A stretch of DNA of 64,000 nucleotides from the NCBI RefSeq assembly GCF_002775205.1, contig NC_036454.1:6949882-7013881 (forward strand), in the 5' to 3' direction. Below are positions 13,635-25,520 of the stretch, one piece after another. Within the stretch, counting starts at the first letter, position 1, and each line of letters starts with the position of its first letter. The stretch is from Xiphophorus maculatus (lineage: Eukaryota > Chordata > Actinopteri > Cyprinodontiformes > Poeciliidae). Position numbers and translations under genes: made by a program. The notes beneath the pieces are model-generated. The model had not been told where the DNA came from. It made no database searches and saw nothing but the letters and a program-made list of their open reading frames with translations.

Positions 13635-16600
13635 ATGGCGACGAGCTGCAGATCTGTGCAGAGTGCAGGACACGTTCTGTACAGGTGCTCTGTCTACTTA
13701 CACCAAGCCTCCAGGTACGTTTTTTTTTTTTTTTGTATGTTCATCCTTTCAAACTGGACGATAAACATTGTACATTGTTAGTCAGGAGATTTTTAAGTTT
13801 GTCAGCAAAACCATGAACTTGTAAAAAGTTGGAAACCATCTTACTACATTTCAAAATTTATCTGCTAACATTCAGAAACATCATTTATGTTCTTTTTCTT
13901 TGTTTAGAGTTAAGATCATGAAAATCACCCCAAAACTCTTAACTGTGACTGCTGATTGTAATAGCACACTGTTAGAAATACACAAGTTTTATCTCAGTAT
14001 TTTGAAAATCTCCTATAGATTAATATAAATTTGTATTATTAAAAATAAGTCCTAAATGTTATCTAAGACCCATTTGCTAACCTGCTTTAATGATTTGCTA
14101 GACCTTTGAACCTTGTACTGCAAAAGCACACTACATGCACATTTAGGGCCTCCATCAGCATTGATTTCTGCTCTTACTGATATTAACAAAATTCAAACAC
14201 AACTTATGCTTTTTTTCAAAAATGTTGTGGTTAATCATAGCTCCTAATTAAAGCCTTCAGCCCACAGTGTTACTAAATGGGGAGTTTCATTGACCCTGGA
14301 AGTTTGAGGGTTTTAGAAAGCCTTAAAACATGTTTGTGAACTAACAGATGGCTTTCAAAAAGCACAAAATGGAACCAGCTCTCCCTAATCCATAAGTGTG
14401 GGGGATATATCACTCACTCTTCCTGTGACATTTCAAATCCTTTGCAAAAGCCAGAAATTGAGGTTAATTGAAGCAGTTTTGAACGGATTTAGACATTATG
14501 AGTTTATAAAAAGCAACAAAAGTCACTGAATTGGAGGTTAAGCTGAATGTCGCAGGCCTGTTTAATAGTTGATATGATTGTTTTGTACAAATACAAATAT
14601 TGATTTTTAGTTTCAATATACCTTTAGTTATCTATAAGTCTGTTTTTTCTTTTAAAGAACACCACAAGATGCCTACAACTTTTATAAACATGATGAATAA
14701 TATAGTTTTCAGTCTGTGGTGTTTATAGTTTCCCATATTACAGTTTACATTTTGTTAAGCTACTGTCAATATGTTTCTTAGTGTTAAAAACAACGTACAA
14801 ATGCTCCAGATCCAGTTTGAAAACTCAGAGTAATTCAATAGCTGTGCTCACTGTGCAGAGTCACAATTATTAGCAATAAAGCCGACAAAAATGCTAGTAG
14901 TCTGTACTGCATGTAAAGGACAGTTTATTTGCTGTGACGTGAGCTCGTACGACGCTACAGCTAGCTTACCAAAGGATTGTGTTGAAAATAATAATGGAAA
15001 ACTGGCTTAAAATTAAGTCACTCAAAAGAAAAGCGTCAGATACCAATGGAAATAAAACAACTCCAGGACTACTAATATGATTAGAGAAAGCTAAGTCACA
15101 GCTGTTGAAAATGTTTATTTGTCGTTTACTAGCGATTGGATTCCTTTGAAAACCTCTATGCGATCAGCAGTAGGACTCGACTCAGTTCATGTTTGCTGAT
15201 TTTTATGACTTTGACTCTGTTTACACGTCTACAACTATTTTTATTTTATTTAATTAAAATAATGAAATTTAACTAATTACATACAATAAATAAATACCAT
15301 CGATAGATATGAGTATTTCTATCAATGGGTGGATTATTTTATTCAATGGTGCAGACAATGATTTTTTGTTTCTGCTGAAGCAACTCAAGTCTATTTTTCT
15401 GCTTCTCAATCACGAATAACCCTAAATGTTATGCACACAATGTTCGATAAAGAACAACTTCTGTTTTTTATTTCTTTATGTTTGACAAGCTTAGACGCCA
15501 CACTTTCAGAATCTGTAAATAACTCAAAATGCCCAAGTAAACGTGTTCATGGTTTTGTCGTGGTCAGTCACATTTACCAAAAAGCACGACTCTTCTCAGT
15601 TGGATGATAACAGAAAACAACAATATGTGAGTTAAGAGACTACTATTTTCATTTCAGGTTGCATTATATATTAAGATGTGTCGTGGGGCAATTTAAGAGG
15701 TCCGTGACTGAGTGTTAAATGGGTTAAGGGCTCCTCAGCCTAAAGAAGTACTGGTCTTGAAGTATAACTAAAGACTTTTTATTCAAAACTTACTAGTAAT
15801 TAGAATCTGATTTGAGTCTCTCAGGATTTAAGTAAATATTTCCCACATATCTACTTCAGTGGGTGAATACAAGTTTTATGCTGCACTCAACCCACTGCCT
15901 GATACAGTATGCATATTTTTCATTTCAGACGATAACAGCATGACTATATTTTAGCCCATGTATCATGACATTTCCTACAATCCTTTGAGTTGTGTGTTTT
16001 TTTTTTTTATTATTTGAACATTTCTCTATGTTAATGTTTTTCTTTGCGCTTTTGTTTGCTTCTTTCATCTCGTTTCTGTGTAGGAGGTTTTCAGAGAGCA
16101 GCGACAAAGGCTGGTTCCGCTCCTTATTTGTGCACAAGGTGGATGCGAGGAAAGATGCCCACTCCAACCTGCTGTCAAAGAAAGAGACCAGCAACCTGTA
16201 TAAAATCCAGTGTAGGCACACGGTATTTTACTAACATACAAAGAGAGGGTTATTGCCTTTAAATGTGGGGTTGCTGAGGTTCAAAGACGTGTGAAAAATA
16301 CAAAAAGAGGATTTCTGTTTTTTGTCTATTTAGCCACATATCTCTACAGAAAACAGCTAAATAAATTGTGTTTGTTTAAATCCAGTCTTTGCTGAACCAC
16401 AGGGACCTGAGAGCAAACTAAAATTTTCATTACACATGTACAAGAAGTGGGCGGCTGCCAAGTTGATAACATGATGTATCAATTTTATACCTTTTTATGA
16501 CATCAGAAAAAATAGTCTTTTCTTTAGAGTCTTAGATCATAACTGTGTCTGTCTCCTGAGAAGAAATTACCATTTTTCTCCAGACTTTGATCTTTTATGC

Positions 16601-19600
16601 AGCGTACATCATGCTGTGCAGAGATTTCAATTGGAACATTCTATCAGCCATAGCCTATAACCTTGTGCCAGTGAAACAGCTTTGTATATAAAGTCTGCTG
16701 AATTGAGGTGTGAAATTACTTTGTTGGAGAATTTGATTGTGTATTTTAAAAGAAAACATAAGCTTTGATAACTATGTCTCTCTTTTCTTTTCTTCTTTTG
16801 TTAAGTTCACAACGTCAAACCCGAGTGCCTGGATGAGTACAACAACCTGGAGTGAGTGTTACCTGGTGTGAAATATTACTTTTATTAACTTCGCTTTCCT
16901 TCTTGTGTTTTCTGTCATAGATTTTAAGGTTTTTTTTCTTACTTCTTCAATATATTATGTCAAACTGTGTTGTCAGTTTAACCTTTGAAGAATAGAGAGC
17001 TATAAAGCACTTAAAGATGGCATCAGATTTGCACTCCTGCATAATGTTTACTGAGGTTTCAATAACTTATTTGCTAGTGACAGGGTTTGGTTCCAAATGA
17101 TTGTTAGGAAAGGCCAGATGATGCAAATTTTAGAGAGCTATAAATAGCCTGACTGTATAAACCTTGGCCTCTGCAATGAGAAAACTGTGGACTCTTCTAA
17201 ACTGCTGCTTTAGCACTGGGAGATTTAAAATTATGAATACAGGAGAATACAGTAAGAAGATACCAAAGTAGTTTTTTCATCGATTATGATGTTGCATGAG
17301 GCCTTAAAGGAAATCTGCTTGTAAAAGTTGCTTAAAAGACAAATCACCTGCAGAAAGAATTAGTAGATGTGATGGATTATGCTGCTGAGCAGCCACAGCA
17401 GGCGCAGACATTGCATCCATGAAAAGGTTATCAGGACATTCCCTCCATCAGCAGGATCAATTTACAGTCACATGTTTGCAAATGAAAACCTTACATATTT
17501 GGGAAACATACAATGTCTTGCAAAAGTATTCAGACCATTAACTTTTTCACAGTTTGATATGTTACAATCACAAACTTAAGAGCATTTCACTACAATTTTA
17601 TGGTAGACCAACCCAAATGTATATTGCATAATGTTTTTAAATTCTTGGATTATTTATTTATATTCAAATATCTTAGTCAAGATTTTGTAGTACCAGATTT
17701 TGTTGCAATTATAGCTTCAGGTATTTTGGGTGAAATAGCCCAAGCTATTTTCAATGGACTTAGATTTTTATGTTTTGCCACATATTCTCAATTGGAATTT
17801 GGTCTGAACTTTGATAGGGCTATTTTCACAAATGCTTTCATCTATGCAGTTGTAACTCTGCCTGGATGTTAGGAGTCATTCTCCTGATGGAAAATTTAAC
17901 TTTTGAGTTTCTCCATTTTTTTCAATCTGAGAAGTTTTTTAATGAAATTTCCTACAACAGTAAGGACTTCTAATGCAACACTGGCTGCCACAGGAAACCC
18001 ACCGCACATCGTATTTTTGTTTTCAACCTCCTGAGTAGGGATGACTCATTCATGTTGCGTGAATCTTGCAGCTAGCTAAATTCATGCAACATGTGTTTAT
18101 CGACACCAAGCCCTAAAATTGCTAACAAAAATCATAGATTTAACTGAAAAATATTTGTTTTACCTGAATGCAAATGTTAACTTTGCATGTGTTTTATTTG
18201 TTGCAGACAGACCCAGTGATTATTCTTGATTAGATAATCTGTTCCATCTTAACATGTAATTGAGTAGCTCTACTTGCATTGAAGTTAGTAGTCATAACAT
18301 TGCAAAATGGAAATCAAGTTAAAGGTTTGTGAATACTTTTTCGATGATGAATTATAAATGATGAAAACATGATGAATCCACACCCTTTGGATTAATCATG
18401 CTTCTGTTTTGTAGAAATAGACCATAAACCAATAACCTGTGTTTATTCTGGCCGCTTTTGATTACTTAGATTGTAAACAAAAGTCAACATCTTATGGACT
18501 GATAGATAACAACAGAGACTGTCAATATTATGTGATATCCAATTAGTTTGCTCTTGATACTTACACTGATGGATGATGAAATTTAAACATCCTTATATTT
18601 TTTTGTCTTTTGTTATATTTTGTCTGACACAGAATGGGCTAAAAATATAAAAATGAACTCTTTTTTTCTCAACTTTTGGAGAATATAACGCTGATTTGCC
18701 TTTAGCAAAACAATATATTAGATTATGTTTGATAGAAGCATATTTGAGTGGAGTAACTTGCTTTGATATATTATCTAAACAGTACTTTATAAATACAAAA
18801 AAACTACACTGATTATGTTTTATACCGTTTACTGATCCTTTTTGTGCTGATGGTAGGGCTGAAGTGCAAAGAAGACTACATCAGGATCAAGATTTCCCAT
18901 GTGAAGTAGTTGGAAGCTGGAATATCTGGTATGGAGAGCAGGATCAAGCCGGTAAGCTGAAGTGAAAGCTTAAATGGGAACTGACAGAAACTTTACAAGA
19001 CAGATAAGTTGGATTGATCCTAGATCCTGCAGGAGAAAATTCATTTTTCTGTCTCAGTGCCTCAAACACTTGCTTGAAGTGGCTTCACTTTGATCATAAT
19101 CTGTTTGGAAGAGCATGACTGAAGCCTGCAGAAGCACAGATACTTCCCCTGATGAGTCGACACATTGTCTTTCTTTCTACAGATGATCCTTTACAGTTTA
19201 TGGTGTACATTAGGAGCGTTCAGAAAAAATGAGAGCTCGAAATGAGATGAAGGTTTTGTATGCCACAGCTGTGTGGGTGGAATGTGCCTTAGTGAAGGGC
19301 TACAGTGACATCTGCTGTTCTTGTTGCTCAGTGCATCTGTGGCGATATAGAGGAGGCTATCCAGCTCTGACTGATTGCCTGCAGAAATTAAGAGTCAACA
19401 AGGTATGATGTAAGCAGTTTTATTTTCCAACTGTAACAGACCAACAAATTGTTTCATTCGTCTATATCTTCATGCATTTTGTTTTCAATTAACAACCATT
19501 TTAGGAGTACTTGGAGTTCCGGAAAGAGAGGGCTAAAATGTTGATTTCAAGGCAAAATCAGCTTCTTCTGGAGTTTAGCTTTTGGAATGAACCTTTACCA

Positions 19601-22600
19601 AGAAAAGGACCAAACCTCTATGAACTACGCACCTACAATCTCAAGGTAATTTGTGTTGGTCCCTTCAGGTTGCTGCTTGATGTGGAAAACTAAAATAAAA
19701 TGTTAATTTTCCATTGCGTTTCAGAAAGGAAATTGTAGCCAGATGTTGCTGATTAGATGCACTAGTTGGCAACAGTGGCGACTTCTTCTTTAAAAGAATG
19801 GTTTAAGCAGTTTTCTGGGAAACACCAGAAAACTACCTAATGAAGACAGTGCTAATGCAATGCAGGGACGATCTACACAAATCTACAAAAGAATGGGTTC
19901 GAAATAAAATAATCAGGGCATTTTCAGTGATCCATGCAAAGTCCAAGCTTAACTACAGTGCTTCTGTGGAGCCTTAAGAGAGCTGTGCAGAAATAAAAGC
20001 TTGCAAACCTTCTTGAACAGAAAATATTGAAAACAAAAGTGTACCAAAATGTCTCCAGGACAATGTGAGATACTGATAGGAAATTTAGTTCAAGTTAAAT
20101 GTGGTACTATTGACTCACTGGAAATAGTTTGTTTTCTCATGACTATAATGAGACTAATGAGAACTATTTTCCGATGACTGTGATTATTCACCATTTGCAT
20201 TCAATGGTGTTTACTTTTCACATTGAAATTATATGAATTGTATCGGTTGAAGCTTATTGTGTGAGCTCACCGCTAAGGTAAATTTGTAATCACTTCTACT
20301 ACTGTGATTGCTAGTAATCAGACACAAATATGGCAGGATATTGACTGTTGTCTGCAAATAACAGTATTTTCACCTTAGACTTGATGTACTTTTTCTGAGT
20401 TTCCCTGCTGCATAATTTCTATTTTTTCATAGCTGACTCACTCAGTGAGGGAGTCACTTCTTTATTCCCAGGAAAGAAAGCAAACAGATCACCTCTGTTT
20501 GCAGCTAGTGCTTCACTTGCTCTTGCATGTAGACTCAAGATACAAAAACATTTTTCCTGATGAAATTACAGACATATATAAAATATAAATGACATGCATG
20601 AATTAAATTAAAGCTGTCGGTCTTTGCTCTTCTGTCTTTCAGCCTGGAACCATGCTTGAATGGGGCAATCGCTGGTAAGACAAGTTTCACTTGCCTGAAA
20701 TGTAACATCAGGTTCCTGAACTTCTGTTTGAGGAATTTTTAGATCTGTCTCTGTGAGCAATTCCCTCCTGAAAAGAACCTCTCCTTTTACAGGGCCAGGG
20801 CAATCAAACACAGACAGGAAAACAATGAAGCAGTGGGAGGGTTCTTCTCCCAGATTGGTGACCTGTATGTTGTTCATCATTTATGGGGTGAGTTATTTAT
20901 GATGCTTGCTGTGTATCAAAATATGTTTCAGAGTTTTTGGACGAGTCATGAAAGAAAATAATATTAGCAACTACTGTATATATAACTTGTTCGTGGTAAG
21001 AGATGTAAATTATGGTCATATTGGTTTTAAGCAGATAGTTACATCCAAGCCATACTTTATCTAAATATTCATTCATGCTCATGTTTCTGAAATTTTATAT
21101 ATGGGCTGATGTCCAACCAAACGAGGAGTGAACAATTAATTTTCCAAGATGACTACATAAATACCTTTGAATGTTGTTGAGGGTCAGATCATTGGTTGAA
21201 CTTGATTTTTTACAAAAATATCCAAATTTGATTCTGAACTTTAAATATAATTTTAAAGGTTATTGGTGTCAGTGATCACTGCAACAGAATAAGGTGCAAC
21301 ACGCCACGCTGCCAGCTGAATGGTTGTGAACTTTTGTTATGTGACTGTGCATAGTTATTTTTTGGAAAAATACATTTTAAAATAAAAACTTTTTTTGCAT
21401 GTTTTTGTATATCACTATTGTGTCTGAACATGTTCAGTTAAGCATGAAACAGATACATTTTACCTTTGATTTCAGTGAATAAATACTCAAGCAGACAGCT
21501 GCACAATTTTAGGAAAGTCAATTTGGATATTATTACATCTAACAATTTCTGTGATCTTAAGTATGCTTGACACTATTAGCTGAGTCAGCTATGGACGCTG
21601 AGTGAGACTCAATCCAAAAGGCAGGAAAATATTTGGACAGCAAAAAAACAAACAAACACATAATGCATGTTTCATTTTATATTTTACTATTGACTGCCTC
21701 AGGTAGTTTTAGGACAGTTGCCAGGCTGGATGTGGCTTGAAAGTCAAATCTGTAGATCTGAGCTAAGCCCATCTCGCTTATCACAGACTTCAGACAGCTG
21801 GGGAGGATAGATAATGCTTAATATTTTGTTTACAAGCAACCTTGAAATAAAAGGCATATCCTCACAGATCAACTTACAAACCGTTACACTGTGTATAAAA
21901 TGTGACCCAAGCTCAGACATTAACAGCTGAATAAGCATTAGGATTTGGCTTTCTAGGAGTAACTTTTAAACCCTGAATGTTTCCTCTAATATGCGTACAA
22001 CCAATGCATTTGTAAGCTTGTCCTGGGTAAATTTGCATACTGTTAGAAAGACTCTGATGGCAATGTTAGCTTATTCCTCAGGATGACTCAAAACTTTAAA
22101 AATAAAAACAGTCCAACTTAAAGACGAAACACGGAGATGGAATGAGAGTCACTTCTGTTTTATTATGCCGTTGGAATTTTTTTAGTAACAATAAGCAGTA
22201 ATGCCCATATTTTTCTAATATGGGCATTATTGTATTATATTAACAGGAGGAGGATTTCTCTAAGTTTCTTGCTTATGCCTCATGACAATAGCAGAAGCTT
22301 ATGTTGCAAATTTGGATAAACCAACAATTGTTGGTTAGATAGATAGATATTAATCTTTGATATTCTTTATGTTCCTTTTAAGCTCATGAATCATAAACCG
22401 AGACTCTAAATTCTGCACAGATTTTTAGCTGCATGTAAACACTTTTTAGGCTGCAGAGAAGTAATGCACTGTTGTGATGACTACTGTGGTAAACAGAATA
22501 TCTAATACTAAAGAATATTTTTGATAGTTTTGCAACAATCTTTGACAAGCAGATCCAAATATTACTTTTTGGGAATATATGAATGGTGATTATTACAGTG

Positions 22601-24338
22601 AACATAATAAATGGAAGAAACAAGATACAGCAATGCACGAATGTTGTTGTTTTTTTATCTACTATAAGTTCACTTACACATGATATAATATTTTTTATGT
22701 CTTTGTAGCCTATGAAAGCCTTCAATCTAGAGAGGAAACAAGAAACTCTGCATGGCAGAAAGAGGGCTGGGATGTTAATGTGTATTATACAGGTAAGACA
22801 AGTCCAGCAACAATAATGCTTTAAAAAAAACTAATAATGTCAAAAAAAAAATTTTTGTTTGTTTTGTGAGTTTACATTTATGTGAAAATATGCAATTTAC
22901 AAAGGTGTCTTTTCTGATAAGAAAAAAAAATCTTGTGTCAGTTTTAGTGAAAGTTGATTTCTATTAAATGTGGAGTATGATAAACAGTATTTAAGAAAAA
23001 TAACATCATACATCACAGAATCAAACCTGTTGGAGGTAGTGAGATGACTTGGGACTGCTTTACAACTCTGGATCTGGATTGATAATTGTACCATTTAATT
23101 CTCCTATCTCAGAAAATCCGGCAGATGAACATCTGGTCAACAGTTTATGACTTAAAATTTAAGCTCACTTAGGTTAGGCAGCAGGACCATCGAAAGTACA
23201 CCTGGTAGGATGTTGATGGGTCCAAAGATAACACAATGTAGGTTTTGGAGTGGCCTACTCGAAGTTCAAAGTCTAAACTCAAATCCGGTTCAGATGCTGT
23301 CTCATAACCTTAAAACAGCTGTTAATGTTTGAACCTTAAAACAATTCTGCAAAGTGCAATGGGGCAAAATTACTCAAACGTAAAAGGAGAGACTTATTAT
23401 CAGTTATCACAAGCACTTTGAAGCAGATGATGCTACCTTGATTGGCTCATCAGCTGTTATGTTTAGGATGTAATTACATTTTCAGACAGCACTACATTGC
23501 TTTGAATCAGATGTCTTTCCCTGCTTTAAATGAAGTTGTCATTAAAAAATATTTTATGTAGTCAAATCATCCCTATTTAATCTTAAGATTTGTTCAATGA
23601 CCCGAAATATATAATTGCAACAAAAAGCAAATAATTTATGCCAACTGGAAGGGAAAATGGAGTTAAAAATGTTGTTGAAAAAACGTTATGAATTACTCTC
23701 TACTTTGAACTATAAATGATAAAGTTGTCATTTTTAGTTTAAAGTAGAGAGGGAAAAAAGCCAAAAAAAATAAATAAAATACTAAAGCAAGGAATATTTT
23801 AAAGCTAAAACCATAGTACCAACTGTCAAGCATGGCAACAAGAAGATCATGCTGTGGAGCTGTTTTTCAGCCAGTGGTGATTGCTGTGTTACAATGGGCA
23901 TTGGATGACAATGAAGGACTGCATTTGAAATTCTTCAACTTCACATCAAACGCTATATATCTCAAACCTGAACATAACATTGTGTTATTCTAGCTCAATA
24001 ATATCAAACATGCATCAAAACAAGTCAACATCTTTATTACATCAGAAACCTTTTGATGGCTACAAAAATAAATGTTATCCTGTAATGCAAATTTTTGCAC
24101 CCAAATATTTTTAAGCATTACTACGGCTGTGAGCTGCATAGTCATTACATTCCAAAAATGTATTCAGTAGTGATGAACATTTCAATGATGAAAGAAAATG
24201 CTGATTTAAATAGATTCTGTTCTTCATTAATTTATCCAGGTCTATGTCATAATATGTGTCTGTCTGTTCTCAGTGCCTTTGGTGAGGAGCATGGAGTCTA
24301 GATTAATGATTCCTACCAAGAGTTCACCTTTACAGTGA
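13635..24338 (+). CDS. nipsnap1: NipSnap homolog 1, mitochondrial protein
   Basis: Ten coding exons: 13635-13714, 16084-16211, 16806-16851, 18857-18951, 19332-19402, 19505-19645, 20643-20674, 20793-20887, 22709-22792 and 24274-24338 (TGA). They total 837 nt, 278 residues; human NIPSNAP1 has 284. All junctions are GT-AG and keep phase. Exon 1 gives a basic, hydroxylated, acid-free leader ([17 protein letters not shown]), fitting a mitochondrial presequence, followed by [16 protein letters not shown] as in mature NIPSNAPs. The two dimeric alpha-beta-barrel NIPSNAP domains follow, with family motifs [64 protein letters not shown] and the C-terminal [10 protein letters not shown]. Established knowledge: NIPSNAP1/2 bind autophagy receptors on damaged mitochondria. 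NIPSNAP1 is favoured over NIPSNAP2 by wording such as SREETRN and by the castor1/lif neighbourhood. The introns contain Tc1 remnants. Confidence 0.9.
17511..18345. mobile_element. Decayed Tc1/mariner-type transposon in nipsnap1 intron 3
   Basis: The left end reads TCTTGCAAAAGTATTCAGAC and the right end TGAATACTTTTTCGA, which form degenerate terminal inverted repeats. The left end is the familiar end of a fish Tc1 family. Inside, stretches such as CTCAATTGGAATTTGGTCTG resemble the transposase region of that family read in reverse. It is full of stops and deletions, so non-functional. Confidence 0.7.
22200..22228. repeat. Perfect hairpin in nipsnap1 intron 8
   Basis: Arms of 12 bp, AATGCCCATATT at 22200-22211 and AATATGGGCATT at 22217-22228, are separated by 5 bases. 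It may be a remnant of a palindromic MITE or a replication template-switch product. It has no gene role I can show. Confidence 0.85.
23800..23960 (+). mobile_element. Tc1-type transposase remnant in nipsnap1 intron 9
   Basis: The plus strand around 23820-23880 can be read as [19 protein letters not shown], close to the conserved catalytic-core segment [15 protein letters not shown] of fish Tc1 transposases. No ends are recognisable and the frame is not maintained, so this is a relic. Confidence 0.6.
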
Positions 24339-24826
24339 GACGTTGACTAAAACTACAAGCAACTCGATGACTAAAACTTACCATCATCCTCCCCCAGAGC
24401 TTATTCAGTGGTGTTTGTTAAATCTGCTGAATGATCACTATCTTCCTGCCTGCACTCCAGCCAGTTGTTGAAATTTATACAGTGGTTCATTGTTGGGGGT
24501 ATTTCAGAATATCTGTATTCCAGACAACTTGCCAATTATTTGCAAAAGCATCCTTTAAAAATGCAGACAAACGCTTAAAAGGAATTAGTCAGATTGACAG
24601 GGGCACAGTATGTGTCATTTACATTTAATTATAAATGTGTAAAAGAATTTTCTGGGAGTTTTCAAAGTGAAAAACTTTGAATATGAACTATTGTATGTGC
24701 AGAAAGATCTGCAAACCGCATGTGCAAACTTGTACTTTCTATTATGAATAGTTTTCAAAATAAAAGTTGACTTTTGTGGCGTTTTGAAAACATTGGCAAC
24801 TCAGTAAACTTGAATGTGCATTCATA

Positions 24827-24832
24827 AATAAA
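24827..24832 (+). terminator. Probable nipsnap1 polyadenylation signal
   Basis: AATAAA lies about 490 bases after the nipsnap1 stop and is followed by a GT-rich stretch (gtgagtgttgttc) from about 24852, as expected of a cleavage site. Another AATAAA-like word lies near 24760. Confidence 0.6.
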
Positions 24833-25229
24833 GCTCAACTGTTTGAAATAAGTGAGTGTTGTTCTTTTTAATAATCTGAAAATTAATCATGCTTAACTTG
24901 AAGAAAACAACTGAAAGATAGAGTTACCTTTACTTTTTGTTGAAACTTCATTTTTGTACAACTTAATTCACAGGAGTTGATAAACATAGTTTCATCTTCT
25001 CAACTTGTCTTTTATAATGTATTTGCGGCCAGTTCAACATATACTTAAACTGGCAGCAAACACAAGTACAAATTGTTCCCTTTGCTCTTTATTTTCACTT
25101 CCTCTCTAAAGTTTATATATTTATGTGTGTATATTTTCTAAAGTAAATTATTGTTTTGGGAACCACCTTTCCTTTATTTTGAAATTCCAATACGGAAGTA
25201 ATATTTCTGCTCGTTCATCCAAACTTTTC

Positions 25230-25520
25230 CAAAGCACGTGCGAGTCATTTAAAAGCGTTGACCTGTAGCTTTAACAGGAGGGGGCGTGTCCGCGTAGGGC
25301 AGCCCCTTGTATTTAAATATACAGTAGTTCAGGGAGGCTTCTATCGTCGGATGTTTTTTTCGTCCTGTGAAACGAGCCTAGCGGGACGTGGGGGAGTACA
25401 TCCGTCGGTAATGCTCCTCACTCGGGACTATATATAACATTTGAATGACATCGTCCAGCTAGAGAGACGCTTTCAACGCTAAAAGACGAGCGGAGAGAGA
25501 ACTGCTCGTTTGCAAGAAAT
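25230..25520 (+). promoter_or_regulatory. castor1 promoter and 5' leader
   Basis: A locally GC- and CpG-richer segment precedes the castor1 start in otherwise AT-rich DNA. It contains a palindromic E-box CACGTG at 25235-25240, a GC box-like GGGGGCGTG near 25280, and TATA-like words near 25310 and 25430. The true start site cannot be set from sequence alone. Confidence 0.5.

Noticed and set aside
20608-20880. 90-codon minus-strand frame
   Set aside because: It lies antisense across nipsnap1 exons 7 and 8 and has no homology of its own.
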